Shown here: one piece after another, positions 36,345-47,404 of the stretch
Numbering within the stretch: the stretch's first letter is position 1
How the letters are laid out: each line of letters begins with the position of its first letter
Assembly: GCA_023974075.1 (NCBI GenBank)
Contig: CM043808.1
Location: forward strand, 20,854,136 to 20,918,135
Origin: Chaenocephalus aceratus
Lineage: Eukaryota; Chordata; Actinopteri; Perciformes; Channichthyidae
Direction: 5' to 3'
DNA length: 64,000 nucleotides
Notes under the pieces: generated by a model
The model's input: only the letters and a program-made list of their open reading frames with translations
Database searches by the model: none
What the model was told of the DNA's origin: nothing
Made by a program: the position numbers and the translations under genes

Positions 36345-39300
36345 TTGGCCCTTTCCTGGTTGGCCGGCAGGTGCCAGGACACCGGTGCCATGGGTGTCCA
36401 TGTGTGACGCTGGCAGCACCTGGGGCCTCACAATAAAAATACAGCCATCATCAGAGGTCTTATTCACAGACCAGCACACCGTTACCTCTCAAACACAGGA
36501 GATGATCTGCTGGCCTCCATCTCTGGATTCAAACAGCATCTGATCTGTGCTGCACGGATAAAAAGAGCAGATAGCACACCACTATTACGTCGGGAAACAC
36601 TGAATCTAAAATCTGATTTGATGCTTTGACTCACTGTTGTGTTATCCACTAGAATGTTTACTTAAAAATAAACTCATAGTCACAGGATTTCACTGTGAGT
36701 CTACACAGTCGTCTACACACAGTCTCTACACAGTCTACAGTCTACTGCGCGCTGTGAACTACATTTAAGAGGCAGGATAGGCGAAGCACTAAAGCTACAA
36801 ATGGCTCAAGTGTGACAACCAAGAAGAATAGATTTGATCGTGTGTCGGATTACACCCCAGGGGAGCAGCTATACTGTACTGTGTATGCTCACAATAAGGC
36901 TCAAGGCACTCTCCCTGAAACACACACACTCGCACAAATAAAATTGTTCACAACATTTTGGAACACAATTTAAACAATTTGGATCGGATTTCAATTTCTA
37001 ACGAGCTTTAGATTTGTGTGTGTCAAGGTTTGCTTATAATAATACATTTGATTTATATAGCACACTTTAAAGACAACGTCGTCTCAAGGTGCTTCACAAA
37101 GCTATAAGGAGAAAAATATCAAATAAATAAAAAGATATCTAAAGGAGCATATTGAATAAAATATGGTAATATAAAAAAAAATAAAAAGTTAAGAGCATAA
37201 AAGGTTTAAAAAAAATGCTGACAAATGCTGAAACTGTGCGGCATCATATGTGTGCACGTGTGTGTGTGTAAAAGAGAGAGTGAGAGAAAGCGTAGGTAAT
37301 GGTTGAATAAGGCAGATTGAGGTGTTAACATAATTATTGCACATTTCCTCCCATGAAATACAGCATTGTTTCCTCTTCTGCCATCACGATGGGAATACCA
37401 TAATCCCAGATTAAAAAGGATGGGTTAGCGGACACACAACGACACACAATGAGCCTTTTGTGTTTTGTGTTTTGCGTGTGTGTGTGTTTATATGTGTGTA
37501 GAGCGTTATTGTTTACTGTGCAGCTTAAACACCTGCGGGAGGCGGAGAAACGTTCTCATGCATGCACTTTTGCAACGTGCATTGCTGTTTCTATTCAGCA
37601 CCAACGGCATCCTCGAATGTGGACACATGGTCACAGAACAGCAACACACGTGTCATATGGCCTTTTAATAAATGATTTGTGACATTAGTTGAACGTTGAC
37701 ACATTTCCTGTCACAGTGCGGATTCTCCCATGCCTTGAATATTCATGGTAGGAATCCTCCAAATACTTTGATTACATTCCTTCAATTTTGAAATATTTAG
37801 TATTATTCAGCATCGTCCTGCCTGTTCTCTCCACATGATGGAGATGTGTACCTAACAGGGTCCGTATGGGGTCTCCCAGGCCGTGTGCAGGGGCTAAGAC
37901 CCCTCTAAAACTCTCATAGTTCTTATCCAGTCATGCAAGAGAATCCGTGGGTCACAGAGCGGGCTGGAAAAAAGCAGCTCACAAGTTGCTCACTGTGACA
38001 GATGTCCTCTGGAAGATTTCTCTATCTCGTACGACCCCCCCACCCCCTCCACGTCCGTCACCCATCCTCCCCACCCGGCCCTCTCAGTGCTTCTAAGCTG
38101 GGAGAGAGCAGCGCGAGGTGATCCCGGCCTGCTTAACCTACTTCCCAAGACCTTGCTCTTAAACGGTGTGCGTGTGTGTTTATTCCCCAGGATCAACTCT
38201 CAATGTCTCAACGCAGGCATTTGTGCCAGCAATGCCTGATGCTCTTTGATTTCTTTGACTCTGACACTGATCATCATATTGATGATGATATTTGTATTCA
38301 AGTGAAACTCTTTTGATAAATGAATTGATTAAGTCATCAATCGCAAATGTACCACAGTCCCTGGTTTCAGCAGGCCTTAAGACGTTTTGATGGTCATATT
38401 TGACATTTATGGGACAATAAAAAAAGTTGTTGGATGCAGCCTTTATGTAATTATCAATTCATTATATTAACATTCAACCGTATCAACCTCCTCAGTGTTT
38501 TCTTTCGACTTTTATTTTCTCAAATAACTTTTTCTTGTGTAATTCTGCACTTGTTTTGTGTCTGAATGACATAAAACCACTTAAAGAGGAAGTAAAAAAA
38601 AATGTCTGTCACTCTTACTACAGCTTAATGGTTTAGAAGTGTAGTTCTTTAATAGAGCACAAGTCTTTTTTCTATATTATAATTATTTTTAAGTATTCAT
38701 GTAAGTGCCATGAAATCAAAAACTGCCCTCTTTATCAACAGAAATCAATACCTTCTAATTGTTCCCTTCTTAAGACCATATATAAGTTATATCATTGCAG
38801 CTTTTATTAAGATGATACCGTATATACTAACAGTTCAAATGCAGTCATTAAAGTTTATTGGCTTTTTAGCATCCAGTGCTCTGCTTTATATAGTAGGAAG
38901 CTGGGAATGCGAGCAACATTTCTACGAGTCATGTCTGCAGTGAAACAGGTAGCACCATGTAATATAAATGTTTTCATAAAGAGCTTGGATCTAGAAAGCT
39001 AAAGTCGCCCCGTCTCCACTCAGACGCAGTGTTCCTGTCACAAAGGTTGGATTAGGGACCTTGCAGTAACTAACTCTACCATTTCATTCGCACTGAGAAA
39101 AAGATCAATCAGTCAGATGAAGGGAGGGAGTCTTTAGATAAAGAGAAATTAAACAGAGGAGGGAGGGAGCGGCGAAGGGCTGTGGGAGTCTCTTAAATAA
39201 AGAGAAATTAAACAGATGAAGGGGATGGTATCTTTAAATACCGCTCAGCCTGCCTCATCCTTTAATGTAATGAGAAGAGGCGGAATAAAAGGCTTGGCCC

Positions 39301-39710
39301 TAGGATGAAAAAGTGATGGCATTTTTATTCTTCTCTTTTATTTTTCCTGAGCGGTGAAAGCCTTATCCTAATGTAGATTAGATGTTAAATCTGACAGAAG
39401 GGTGAAGCTTTGGTTAGAGTCTGTTCACCTCGTTTCACTTGGCCTGGCTGAGGGTGACAGGAGTTTGTTTCATCGGGACAAAAAGCACAGAGCGTGCTAT
39501 TAATCTTCCTGCTTGGGCTTTGTGTCTTTTCCAGAGAAAATGGGGTTTTAATATTTCTCAGAGTGGAAAAGACACACTGTCCATGTAACACACACAACAC
39601 TTTGAAGTGTATCACAATGTCTGGTTCATGTCCACTGCATTGAGGATAAATACCATTTTGGTCAAGCAGGTCATTAGTGAGTGACTGAGAAGAACACAAT
39701 CTGTCTGTTG
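36345..39710. other. Noncoding region, no gene recognised
   Basis: Unique AT-rich sequence. It includes an imperfect direct duplication of about 30 bp (39128-39157 and 39186-39216, sharing AAAGAGAAATTAAACAGA) and an irregular CTACACAGTCT-type tandem at 36699-36745. No gene signal. Confidence 0.5.
37034..37170 (+). repeat. Fragment of a fish interspersed repeat
   Basis: It starts AATAATACATTTGATTTATATAGC, continues CACTTTAAAGACA-type text with a CAAGGTGCTTCACAAAGC motif, and grades into A-rich sequence. The pattern TTTATATAGC..CAAGGTGCTTTACAA recurs in many fish retroelement-derived repeats. Family not assigned. Confidence 0.45.
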
Positions 39711-39715
39711 GCTGT

Positions 39716-39841
39716 TGGTGTGTGTGTGTGCGTGTGTGTGTGGTGTGTGTTGTGTGTGTGTGTTGTGTGTTGTGTGTGTGTGTGGTGTGTGTGTGGGTGT
39801 GTGTGTGTGTGTGTGTGTTGTGTGTGTGTGTGTGTGTGTGC
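39716..39841. repeat. Compound (GT)n array
   Basis: About 125 bases of GT dinucleotides broken by GGTG, GTTG and GCGT units. Frames on both strands across it are artefacts. Confidence 0.95.
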
Positions 39842-40026
39842 GCATTTCCTCTGTAATAATAATCCCTATGAAATCCAGATTTCTCAATCCGGTAGCTCAA
39901 GCTGACACTTTAAATAAAATCATTCTAATCCCACATGGTAAGAGAAATGAAAATGAGGAGATTAACATGGGAAGAGGAGGAGGCCTTCCTCCCCTCTGTC
40001 TCTCTAACTCACCCCTGTCTCTGGCA

Positions 40027-40159
40027 GTTTCTCAATGTCGAGTATACCTGCAGCAGAGACACTATTTCAAGTATACTACGTCATCGAGTGGCGCCGAATC
40101 GATGACGTAGTATACTTGAAATAGTGTCTCTGCTGCAGGTATACTCGACATTGAGAAAC
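40027..40159. repeat. Perfect 61 bp inverted repeat with 11-base spacer
   Basis: Arm 40027-40087 is the exact reverse complement of arm 40099-40159, with spacer GTGGCGCCGAA (40088-40098). The arms contain CCTGCAG, GTATAC and TACGTCATCGA. The flanks are not part of the symmetry and no clear target duplication was found. It could be a palindromic MITE, a hairpin-forming transcript source, or an assembly artefact of a hairpin molecule. The perfect identity implies either very recent formation or copying of one arm from the other. Confidence 0.95.
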
Positions 40160-40164
40160 GGCCT

Positions 40165-42150
40165 CTCTCTAGCTTCTCATCCTTGAACCCCTGTTGCTTT
40201 TTCTCCATTGAGATTGTTCTTTCCCATAATGCTCGGGGGAGAGAGGTAGATATAGAGAGATAGCTGGCCAGTGAAGACTGAGGAGCTTTAGCCTTTAGAT
40301 TTGTAAGGAAGATTTAGCGTGTTTGTAATGTATGTGTGGGTCGTTGTGATGTGTGTGTTTTATGAGGGGAATACAATAATTGGACACTGGCAGGACCCCG
40401 ATCCAATCAAATGATGGGGAATGATCTCATTATTTTTCTTGCACAGTCATGCCCCCTAAGAAAAACAACACCACTCCAGAATCACTTCATACATACATTA
40501 TGAAAGGGGGTGGACTTTAAATGTGATGGATTTTGAAGCATTTGAATACGCCAAATACCTTTACGCCAATATACAAAATATCCATTATACCTGTTGCAGG
40601 TAACACTTGAAACACAATACAAGCAATTTCTAGTTATTTACTAGTAATATACTTTTGTCCGATGTTGCATTCAGAAAAGCACTGAGTAAGACAACACACA
40701 GGTAGAATCAATCTACGTCAAAGGCAAAACGTATTTGTATAACTTAGAGGGAACAGCAAACTGAGTACCCAATCTGTCCTAAATTCATTATTATCGTACT
40801 TGATTCATTAATTTATTTACATATTTTTTAACAACCAGATCTTGAGTTTTTCTGTGTAGGTAGCACGGTTTCTTATTTTAGTTGGTAGGTTGTTCCACAG
40901 TTGAAACATGAGATATTCATAACACAGGATCTGGGTTATTATACATTTCATATAAAGACATTCCTGGGTCGTTACATGTTTGATATTCTGCTGTGTTAAC
41001 TGTCAATTGTTCACGTCTTTAATTCTTTAAACCCTACATGCCGAAAGTACATAAGCGGCTACAAATTCTTTAAAACATTAATCTGGAAAGAAGACTACGT
41101 ATACATATGTTGCTTGCATTCATTAATGTAACCCTTAAATAGGCCTTACTTAGACTCTTCTGTCGATGTTTGACTAACACAAGTCAGCATGTGCCCTCCA
41201 TTCCCCGTACAGAGCAGAGATGCTCAGTTTGTGACCACTTCACAATCCCTGTTTTTACTGCTTAATCCAGCTCTTGTCCTCATCCTTCCTGCTTCCTCCT
41301 CTTTTTATCTCTCCATCTCTGCCTCCCTCCGTCGACCTTCCTCCGCTCTCGCTCTCGCTCCATCCCCTCACCTCACCTCCATCTCAGCTTTTCATTGAGA
41401 TGTTTCCCTCGTTGCCGTATTTTCTCTCCTCGCTTTTTTGTTAACCCTCTCCCACACACTTTATCTCCATATAATGTATTTGCCCTCTCCCATACTCTGA
41501 CTGTCCTCGCAATCTCTCCCTCCATCCGCCCCCTTTATATCCATCTCTTAAGCACATCCTTTTTCTCCTTTTCTCCTCCATCTCCAGCGCCATCCCTTCC
41601 TTTTAAAGGATAATCTTCAGCTAAGTGGACAGCACTTCGCTTTCTCTCATTCCCTCTTAAGTGACCATCTGATAATCTCAGGATTCTCTGTTGAAGCCCC
41701 ACACAGAGGGGAGAGTGGACGGATCAGAAAGCCCAGAATGGAAGTCCTAAAGTGGGTCAAGAAAAGGCCAGTGCCTCGCTCCTCTGGGGCTGATGGGACC
41801 AGAGTGGGATGGAGAAAAAGCTAATGCCAAATAAAGTTGGAGAGAGATCATCGGAGCAGATGGACATCATTTCTCTATCCTTTTATATCTTCAAGGCTGC
41901 GAGGGCTTGACTTTGAGATAGAAAATAAAAACGGATCTGTTTGTATAGAGATCAGATAAAAGGACATCACTTGGTCGATGTCGGAATTTGATGTTTTTTC
42001 TATCTTGAAAAGACGAAGGGAAGAGGCTTCACATTGTTGTGGTCGTTTAAAGGACGTGACATTAGACACACGCGTAGATATGCAGAGGTTGTGCTGATCG
42101 GACAAGATTCATTGCGCCTCCTTACTGCAGAGAAAATAAGCCCTTAGTCA
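40165..42150. other. Noncoding region, no gene recognised
   Basis: Unique AT-rich DNA, with a pyrimidine-rich stretch at about 41260-41610 that generates Ser/Pro/Leu-rich frames of no significance. Confidence 0.5.
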
Positions 42151-42152
42151 GG

Positions 42153-42154
<2 letters not shown>

Positions 42155-42208
<54 letters not shown>
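42155..42208. repeat. (AC)n microsatellite
   Basis: About 54 bases of pure AC dinucleotides. A complementary GT array lies ~215 bases downstream. Confidence 0.95.
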
Positions 42209-42211
<3 letters not shown>

Positions 42212-42423
42212 TTGTTTTTTCTTCCCCTGTCCTCTTCACGGGTCAGCGGCTGAATAAAGCCGCTGTCACTTTGCTTTGGGAGGCGTCACTGAGAGGCAGG
42301 CTGACAACGATAAACTTCCGCACAGGAAGAGGAGATTCCTGCAAGGAAAAGGCCAGAAGGATCAGGAACGGCCCTGGGCATCACTTGTCCTCTGGCTTAG
42401 CTAAAGACACAGAGAATAGCAGC

Positions 42424-42528
<105 letters not shown>

Positions 42529-42529
42529 G

Positions 42530-44485
42530 GTAGTGGGCTGGGGTGAGTAACACACCAGTCAATATGCCACTTTAACAGAATTGTAGAATGGTGAAACAAA
42601 CATGTTGGAGTTGTAACAACGTTCAATAAGCTGGTCTTTCTATAATACTCGTCACATAAATGCTTAAACTACAGCAGATGTAAACCATTTTTTTCTAGCT
42701 TCCCTAAGACTTTATATAGATGTTCAGTATAGACTATACAGATTTGATAACTGAAATATTTAATCTCAGAATTAATAGAAGCAGTCTATTCTTCCACCCG
42801 CTGACTCTTTGTGCTCCGTTATTAAAAATGAGATGTCCATGGATTAATTTAAATGAAAGATTCTGATGCACACCGCAAGCGCCACCGACAGAGGTTACAG
42901 CTGGACAGCCATGTGAGTGAAATGTTCCCTTATCTAAAACTTGTTCAGGTTTTTTTCATGTCACATTGAGTGCATTACTTCTCTTTCCACTTAAAACACC
43001 TAATTCTAGCTCAAAAACGTTTATTCTTAACTTCAGTATATTTTCAAGAACAGGTTATACTGTGTATTTTGTAAAAGAAAGAAGAAGAATAAAACCATTT
43101 TCATTTTAGATGATTATCCTCTTTCTACATCATACCTGCTCCAGGTTCTTCACCTGCTGTATAAAGTACAAACTGCACACTGTAAAAACGGTTGCTTTGG
43201 TACAAATAAAAAAATAATGTGTCAACAGTTTCCAAGCAATTTTAAGAGTATAGTCAACTTTAGCATTTTTTGAGTTGGTGAAATGTACTTTTTTTGTTTT
43301 CCTCTACTCAAGAACGAGTTACTTTGCTAAAACAGTTTCCAAGCAATTTTAGGAGTTGTGTAAACTCACTAATTTTCTGCAGGTGAAAAGATGAGTTGAG
43401 CCTACAATTAAAAGCCAAGATATTAAGTGTAACCAATGCGAATAACAATCTGCTAAGAACCACATAAGACAAGAATAAATAAAGTAAATTATAAAACACA
43501 ATTGAGTTGCCGGAACCTATATACGACAAACTCTTCCTGATTTCAATCCAACCCTTTAAATATTTGATAGCATTGAAACATCGCAGATTAAACAAATAGA
43601 TTTAAAAAAGGGAACGTTATGGACATGTTATTACATTTTATTAAAATTTGATTATTCAAAACAGTTTTCATAAAACAGTAACAAGTTAAGCACAAAACAT
43701 TAACATACATGGAGACACATGGTTATTACTTGATGGTTATTCCAACTGCATCTGGCTCGTGGGCAACGTATAACTTCATGCTGTGCATCACGAGCCTCTG
43801 TTGCACTTCGACCTCTGCTGTTCCCTGTAAATACAAACAAAACACTAAATTGAATACAAATCAGGACACACCATGTGTTTTCCTCAACAACAAAAATCAA
43901 ATCCGTCTTCAAAACATAACGAGCCAGTTTACATTAGCTGTTAACAGACGGTAACAGAGGTGCTATTCACATAAAAAAAAGGCTGGTTTGCAAGAAAATG
44001 GACCACGTAGTCATGATATGTGAGAGCGCAGGCCAGACTACATGAATGCAGGGCAAGGCACGTTTCTGTCCAAAGGTTCCATGATGGAGTTGATAATGTT
44101 TTAAAAATCATTTTGAGTGGTGAGTGGTGACACTAGTGCTGCATAGTTTCCCATCTGTGATTCAAAAAATAGAAATGGGTATGTTTACCTGATGCTCATT
44201 ATATTAGAATGTAAACATAACACGTCTTGAATTAACCTCTGAAACAACAACTTTAGTCTGACACACTCAAGGGCTTACCTAATGTGAACCTGAAGTCAAT
44301 AGCAGTAGGCAAAATGTCTTCAAGAGGAGGTGCTGTTTTCTGGTGAGGCAAATTAAAGAACAAAATAGTTACATGATGACAATGTTACAATCATTTCAGT
44401 AGAATTTATTAAAACATCTTTAATTCAATTAATGGAATCAAACATAATTAAAACATAAGTATAATTTAAAACGGTAACGTATTTA
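42530..44485. other. Noncoding region, no gene recognised
   Basis: AT-rich unique sequence. The phrase ACAGTTTCCAAGCAATTTTA occurs twice (about 43225 and 43332), embedded in imperfect repeats spaced ~107 bases apart. No coding sequence recognised. Confidence 0.5.
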
Positions 44486-44736
44486 TATACACAGGGCCGT
44501 CCCTGGCCAACTTGAGGCCCCACGCAATGTTATATGATGAGGCGAGCGGCGGCGGGGTGCTAGTGGAGCCTCGCAGCGGCGAAACCGTGCCACAATAATT
44601 GCGCCGCATAAGCGCATAGGTGCGCTGCATTTGCGGCTCAGTTGAGGCTCCCTCCGCAAGATGAGGCCCCTTCCGCAAGGTGAGGCCCCACGCAGTCTAC
44701 GTGATCTGGCTTTAGGGAAGGACGGTCCTGTATACA
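44486..44736. mobile_element. 239 bp MITE with 6 bp target duplication
   Basis: The element at 44492-44730 begins CAGGGCCGTCCCTGG and ends GGAAGGACGGTCCTG, imperfect inverted terminal repeats. TATACA lies directly outside both ends (44486-44491 and 44731-44736). It is GC-rich compared with its surroundings. A 14-base direct repeat TGAGGCCCCACGCA occurs near each end (44513, 44681). CAGGGCCG-type ends are common in fish hAT-derived MITEs, although those usually leave 8 bp duplications. The two minus-strand frames in it are not genes. Confidence 0.7.
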
Positions 44737-45080
44737 TTTATAAGGATGGCCTTTATTAAGGATGGTATTGGTAGATACCAGTCAAATTCCATGATTCTCT
44801 ACACAGCAGATCCTAATTACTTAAATATACACTCCTTTATCTCGTTTGCATACTGTCTAATATCTACTTTATGTTGTAGTAAAACATCTCCTTAATACAA
44901 CTGTATTTATTGATATTTCTCACTAAAGACTGCATTTTACTGGACTACATTGAACACATCCTGCAGACGTTATAAATGCATCTTCGCCCAATAGCGAGGC
45001 GAAGTCCCTCCCCTTCCGGTGGACCTCCATGGGACCTTATTTCGGAAAAATTATGTATTGAAGTCAATGGAGAGAGTAAG

Positions 45081-45085
45081 ATTAT
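45081..45085. repeat. Left target-site duplication ATTAT of the LTR element
   Basis: ATTAT precedes the 5' LTR and recurs at 50236-50240 right after the 3' LTR. The uninterrupted right arm of the host foldback element has a single copy at the corresponding position. Confidence 0.93.
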
Positions 45086-45589
45086 TGTTGTGCACTGCCA
45101 AATGTGTTAGTCAGTCATGTTTCATGTTGTTTATTTTGTATTGTTTTTCACTTCCTGTTTTGTTTTTGTCACGTCTCACTTCAGGTCCCTTGACTCCTTT
45201 TCCTTCCGTGTTCTCCCGCCCTCATCAGCGTCAGCCCCGCCCCTGATTGTTTTCACCTGTGTCTTGTTGTTGAGTGTTTAAATTCCCCAGTCTCCCAGTG
45301 TTCAGTGTCAGTTCGTCTTGTCCTGTCTTCATGCCAGTACTCTGCTCGTCGTCGATTGCTTCTTTGTTCAAACCTACGTTATGCTTCTGAAACTTATGGA
45401 AAGTTTAATTCCTCACGTTGTGAGCGATATTTTGTTCTATCTTTCTGGACCCTTTTTTGTCACCTCGTAAGAGTGCTTTTTTCTTTTGTATATTTTTGTG
45501 GAAGAAATAAAGTATATTAATTATACTTTACCTCTGGCTCCCGGGTCGTGCATTTGAGTCCTTACCTTTGAGTATCCAAGTTCGTAATA
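45086..45589 (+). repeat. 5' LTR
   Basis: 504 bp repeat starting TGTTGTGCAC and ending TTCGTAATA, matched by the 3' LTR. By eye the two differ by five substitutions and three indels (3, 8 and 2 bases). It contains a TTTAAATT box at 45277-45284, a predicted transcription start near 45307 and an AATAAA signal near 45507 for the polyadenylation end of R. Open frames inside it are not genes. Confidence 0.95.
45277..45316 (+). promoter_or_regulatory. LTR core promoter and self-priming segment
   Basis: TTTAAATT at 45277-45284 sits about 30 bases upstream of GTCAGTTCGT (45307-45316), a spacing typical of a TATA-like box and start site. The ten bases at 45307-45316 are exactly complementary to 45592-45601 just inside the element, the arrangement expected when the mRNA 5' end folds onto the primer-binding site. 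Confidence 0.6.
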
Positions 45590-45601
45590 GAACGAACTGA
45601 C
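45590..45601 (+). other. Primer-binding site (self-primed type)
   Basis: GAACGAACTGAC directly follows the 5' LTR. It does not begin with TGG, as sites pairing with tRNA CCA ends normally do. ACGAACTGAC (45592-45601) instead pairs with the predicted mRNA 5' end at 45307-45316. Self-priming is established for Tf1 of fission yeast and has been proposed for vertebrate sushi elements. Confidence 0.65.
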
Positions 45602-45605
45602 CACA

Positions 45606-46690
45606 ATGGACTCAGCCGACCCAAAAGCTCTTCACGCCGCCCTGTCAGCCCAAGGCGTGAGGATTTTTCATCACGAAGAACAGCTGGGATTAATCAGCCA
45701 AGGAGTGCAGGCACTGGTAGGAAACCAGGCCGAGCTCCAAGTTTCCATCTCTGCACAGATACGACAGCTGACGGATCAGATGCAGCAGTTCATCACTCAC
45801 CTTCAGACTGCTCCGCCGATGACGTCAGTCACAGCTGACCGCTTGCATGTCGCGGATCCTGTTGACGCTGTCAATCCGAGCCAGGCTGTTTCCTCCTCAC
45901 TACGGCTGGCTCTCCCGGAGAGGTTTTCCGGAGATTCCATAAATTGCAGAGCCTTCCTGGTGCAGTGCGACCTGCATTTCCAACACAACCCAGGGGCTTT
46001 TTCATCAGACCATGGTAAAGTGGCGTTCATTGTGTCCCATTTAACGGGAAGAGCTGCAGCCTGGGTTACTGCAGAATGGTCCAGAGACACTGAACTATGT
46101 TACTCATTAACCGACTTCACAGACACTATGAGTCGTATTTTTGACCACTCCTCACCGGCTACAGAAGCCAGCCGAAGACTACTTCAGATGCGCCAGCATA
46201 ATCGCCAGGTGGTGGATTATGCTATCGAGTTTCGCACGGCAGCAGCGGACAGCGGGTGGAATGTTTCGGCTCTTCGCGACGCTTTTCTGACTGGGTTGTC
46301 AGATCCAATCAAGAACCAGCTGGCTCCTCAGGAGGTATCACGGGACCTGGAGTCTCTCATCGCCGTTTCCATCCGGATCGACAACCGTCTTCGGGAAAGA
46401 GAGAGAGAACGTCGACGCAGCCGTGACGAACATCCAGTTTCCATGGCTTTTCTCAGCGAGCCTTTCCACCAGAGGAGGGTTTCCAGCCAGCGGATTCGGT
46501 CCGTTGGAGGACAGCACCTCCGCCTGTTGCAGATGAACCCATGCAGTTGGGAAGGACCAGGCTTTCCATGGAAGAGAGACAGCGCCGGCTACGAGAAAGG
46601 TGTTGTTTCTACTGTGGCCAGCTGAGTCACCAACTCGCGTCATGTCCGGGAAAAGATCAAGCTTACCAGCCAAGAGGAGGGCGCTGGTGA
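45606..46690 (+). pseudogene. gag: Ty3/gypsy (sushi-type) gag, frameshifted
   Basis: The ATG at 45606 lies five bases after the primer-binding site and opens a 339-codon frame. Residues ~1-70 form a coiled-coil-like N-terminus. Residues ~95-260 match the retrotransposon gag capsid domain (LPERFSGD, TGRAAAWVTAEW, RRLLQMRQ, FLTGLSDPIKNQL). A basic run (RERERERRRSR) follows. The zinc knuckle C-X2-C-X4-H-X4-C is present at 46604-46645 but in another frame, so an indel between about 46440 and 46530 has broken the gene. The knuckle frame ends at TGA 46688-46690. Gag forms the particle that packages element RNA. Related sushi gag sequences were domesticated as PEG10 and the RTL genes in mammals; this copy shows no sign of that. 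Confidence 0.92.
46648..46654 (+). promoter_or_regulatory. Probable -1 ribosomal frameshift site (GGGAAAA)
   Basis: The heptamer G GGA AAA is positioned with GGA and AAA as codons of the zinc-knuckle frame. A -1 slip here moves translation precisely into the protease frame. The gag stop lies ~35 bases downstream. The related mammalian gene PEG10 uses GGGAAAC at its equivalent boundary (established knowledge). A downstream stimulatory structure was not modelled. Confidence 0.6.
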
Positions 46691-47106
46691 GCAAGCTTCC
46701 CACAGACTTTCCTCCTCGATCAGTTACCAAGGTAAACATTTTTATAAATGATCAGGGCATTGACCAAGGGGTGCTAATAGACTCCGGAGCGGACGAAAGT
46801 CTTATGGACTGGGGCATAGTCAAACAGCTTTGTATAAAGACTGTTCCTCTATCTTCCCCCATTAACGCCAGTGCTTTAGACGGACGTTTGTTGTTTACAG
46901 TAACCCACTGCACAGAACCTATCCAGATTACTGTAAATAATGACCACACTGAAGTTATGCAGTTTCACATTTTTGAATCTGCTCAGCATCCGATTATTTT
47001 GGGTTTTCCATGGTTAAAGATCCACAACCCACACATTGACTGGCGCTCAGGAAAAATTAAGGAGTGGGGAGAGGATTGCATCAACAGGTGTACCAACAGA
47101 CCCTAG
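46648..47106 (+). pseudogene. pol: Retrotransposon aspartic protease (start of pol)
   Basis: The frame entered at the slippery site encodes a retropepsin-type domain: the catalytic DSGAD motif at 46780-46794 and the ILGFPWL motif (about 46990-47010) typical of Ty3/gypsy proteases. It processes the Gag-Pol polyprotein. The frame stops at 47106, while the reverse-transcriptase start continues in another frame from about 47090, so an indel separates them. Confidence 0.88.
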
Positions 47107-47404
47107 TAGGATCGTCATAGATCACCCAGACTATCCTGACCTACAGAAAGTACCGTTATGTTATCACGATCTAAAGGAAGCCTTTAACAAATCAAAAGCC
47201 ACGTCGTTACCTCCTCACCGACCTTTTGATTGCCCCATTAATCTTCTACCGGGGGCTCCCATTCCCAAGGGAAGACTGTATTCGATCTCAAGGCCAGAGA
47301 GTGCGGCAATGGACGACTACATTTCCTCTTCTCTTAAATCAGGGATTATCCGTCCTTCATCTTCCCCAGCTGGAGCAGGGTTTTTCTTTGTAGGAAAGAA
47401 GGAC
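47090..47404 (+). pseudogene. pol: Reverse transcriptase N-terminal remnant
   Basis: This stretch encodes the conserved chromovirus RT entry region: [25 protein letters not shown] and [20 protein letters not shown]. The sequence stops matching RT immediately after GKKD. The catalytic palm with its YXDD motif and the entire RNase H are absent from this copy, replaced by LINE sequence. It cannot be functional for reverse transcription. Confidence 0.9.

Noticed and set aside
45019..45246. Open frames repeated at 45019-45520 and 49754-50203
   Set aside because: These duplicated frames are simply the two LTRs and not paralogous genes.
46338..46739. 133-codon minus-strand frame opposite gag
   Set aside because: It is antisense to a clear gag/zinc-knuckle coding region, with no independent support.
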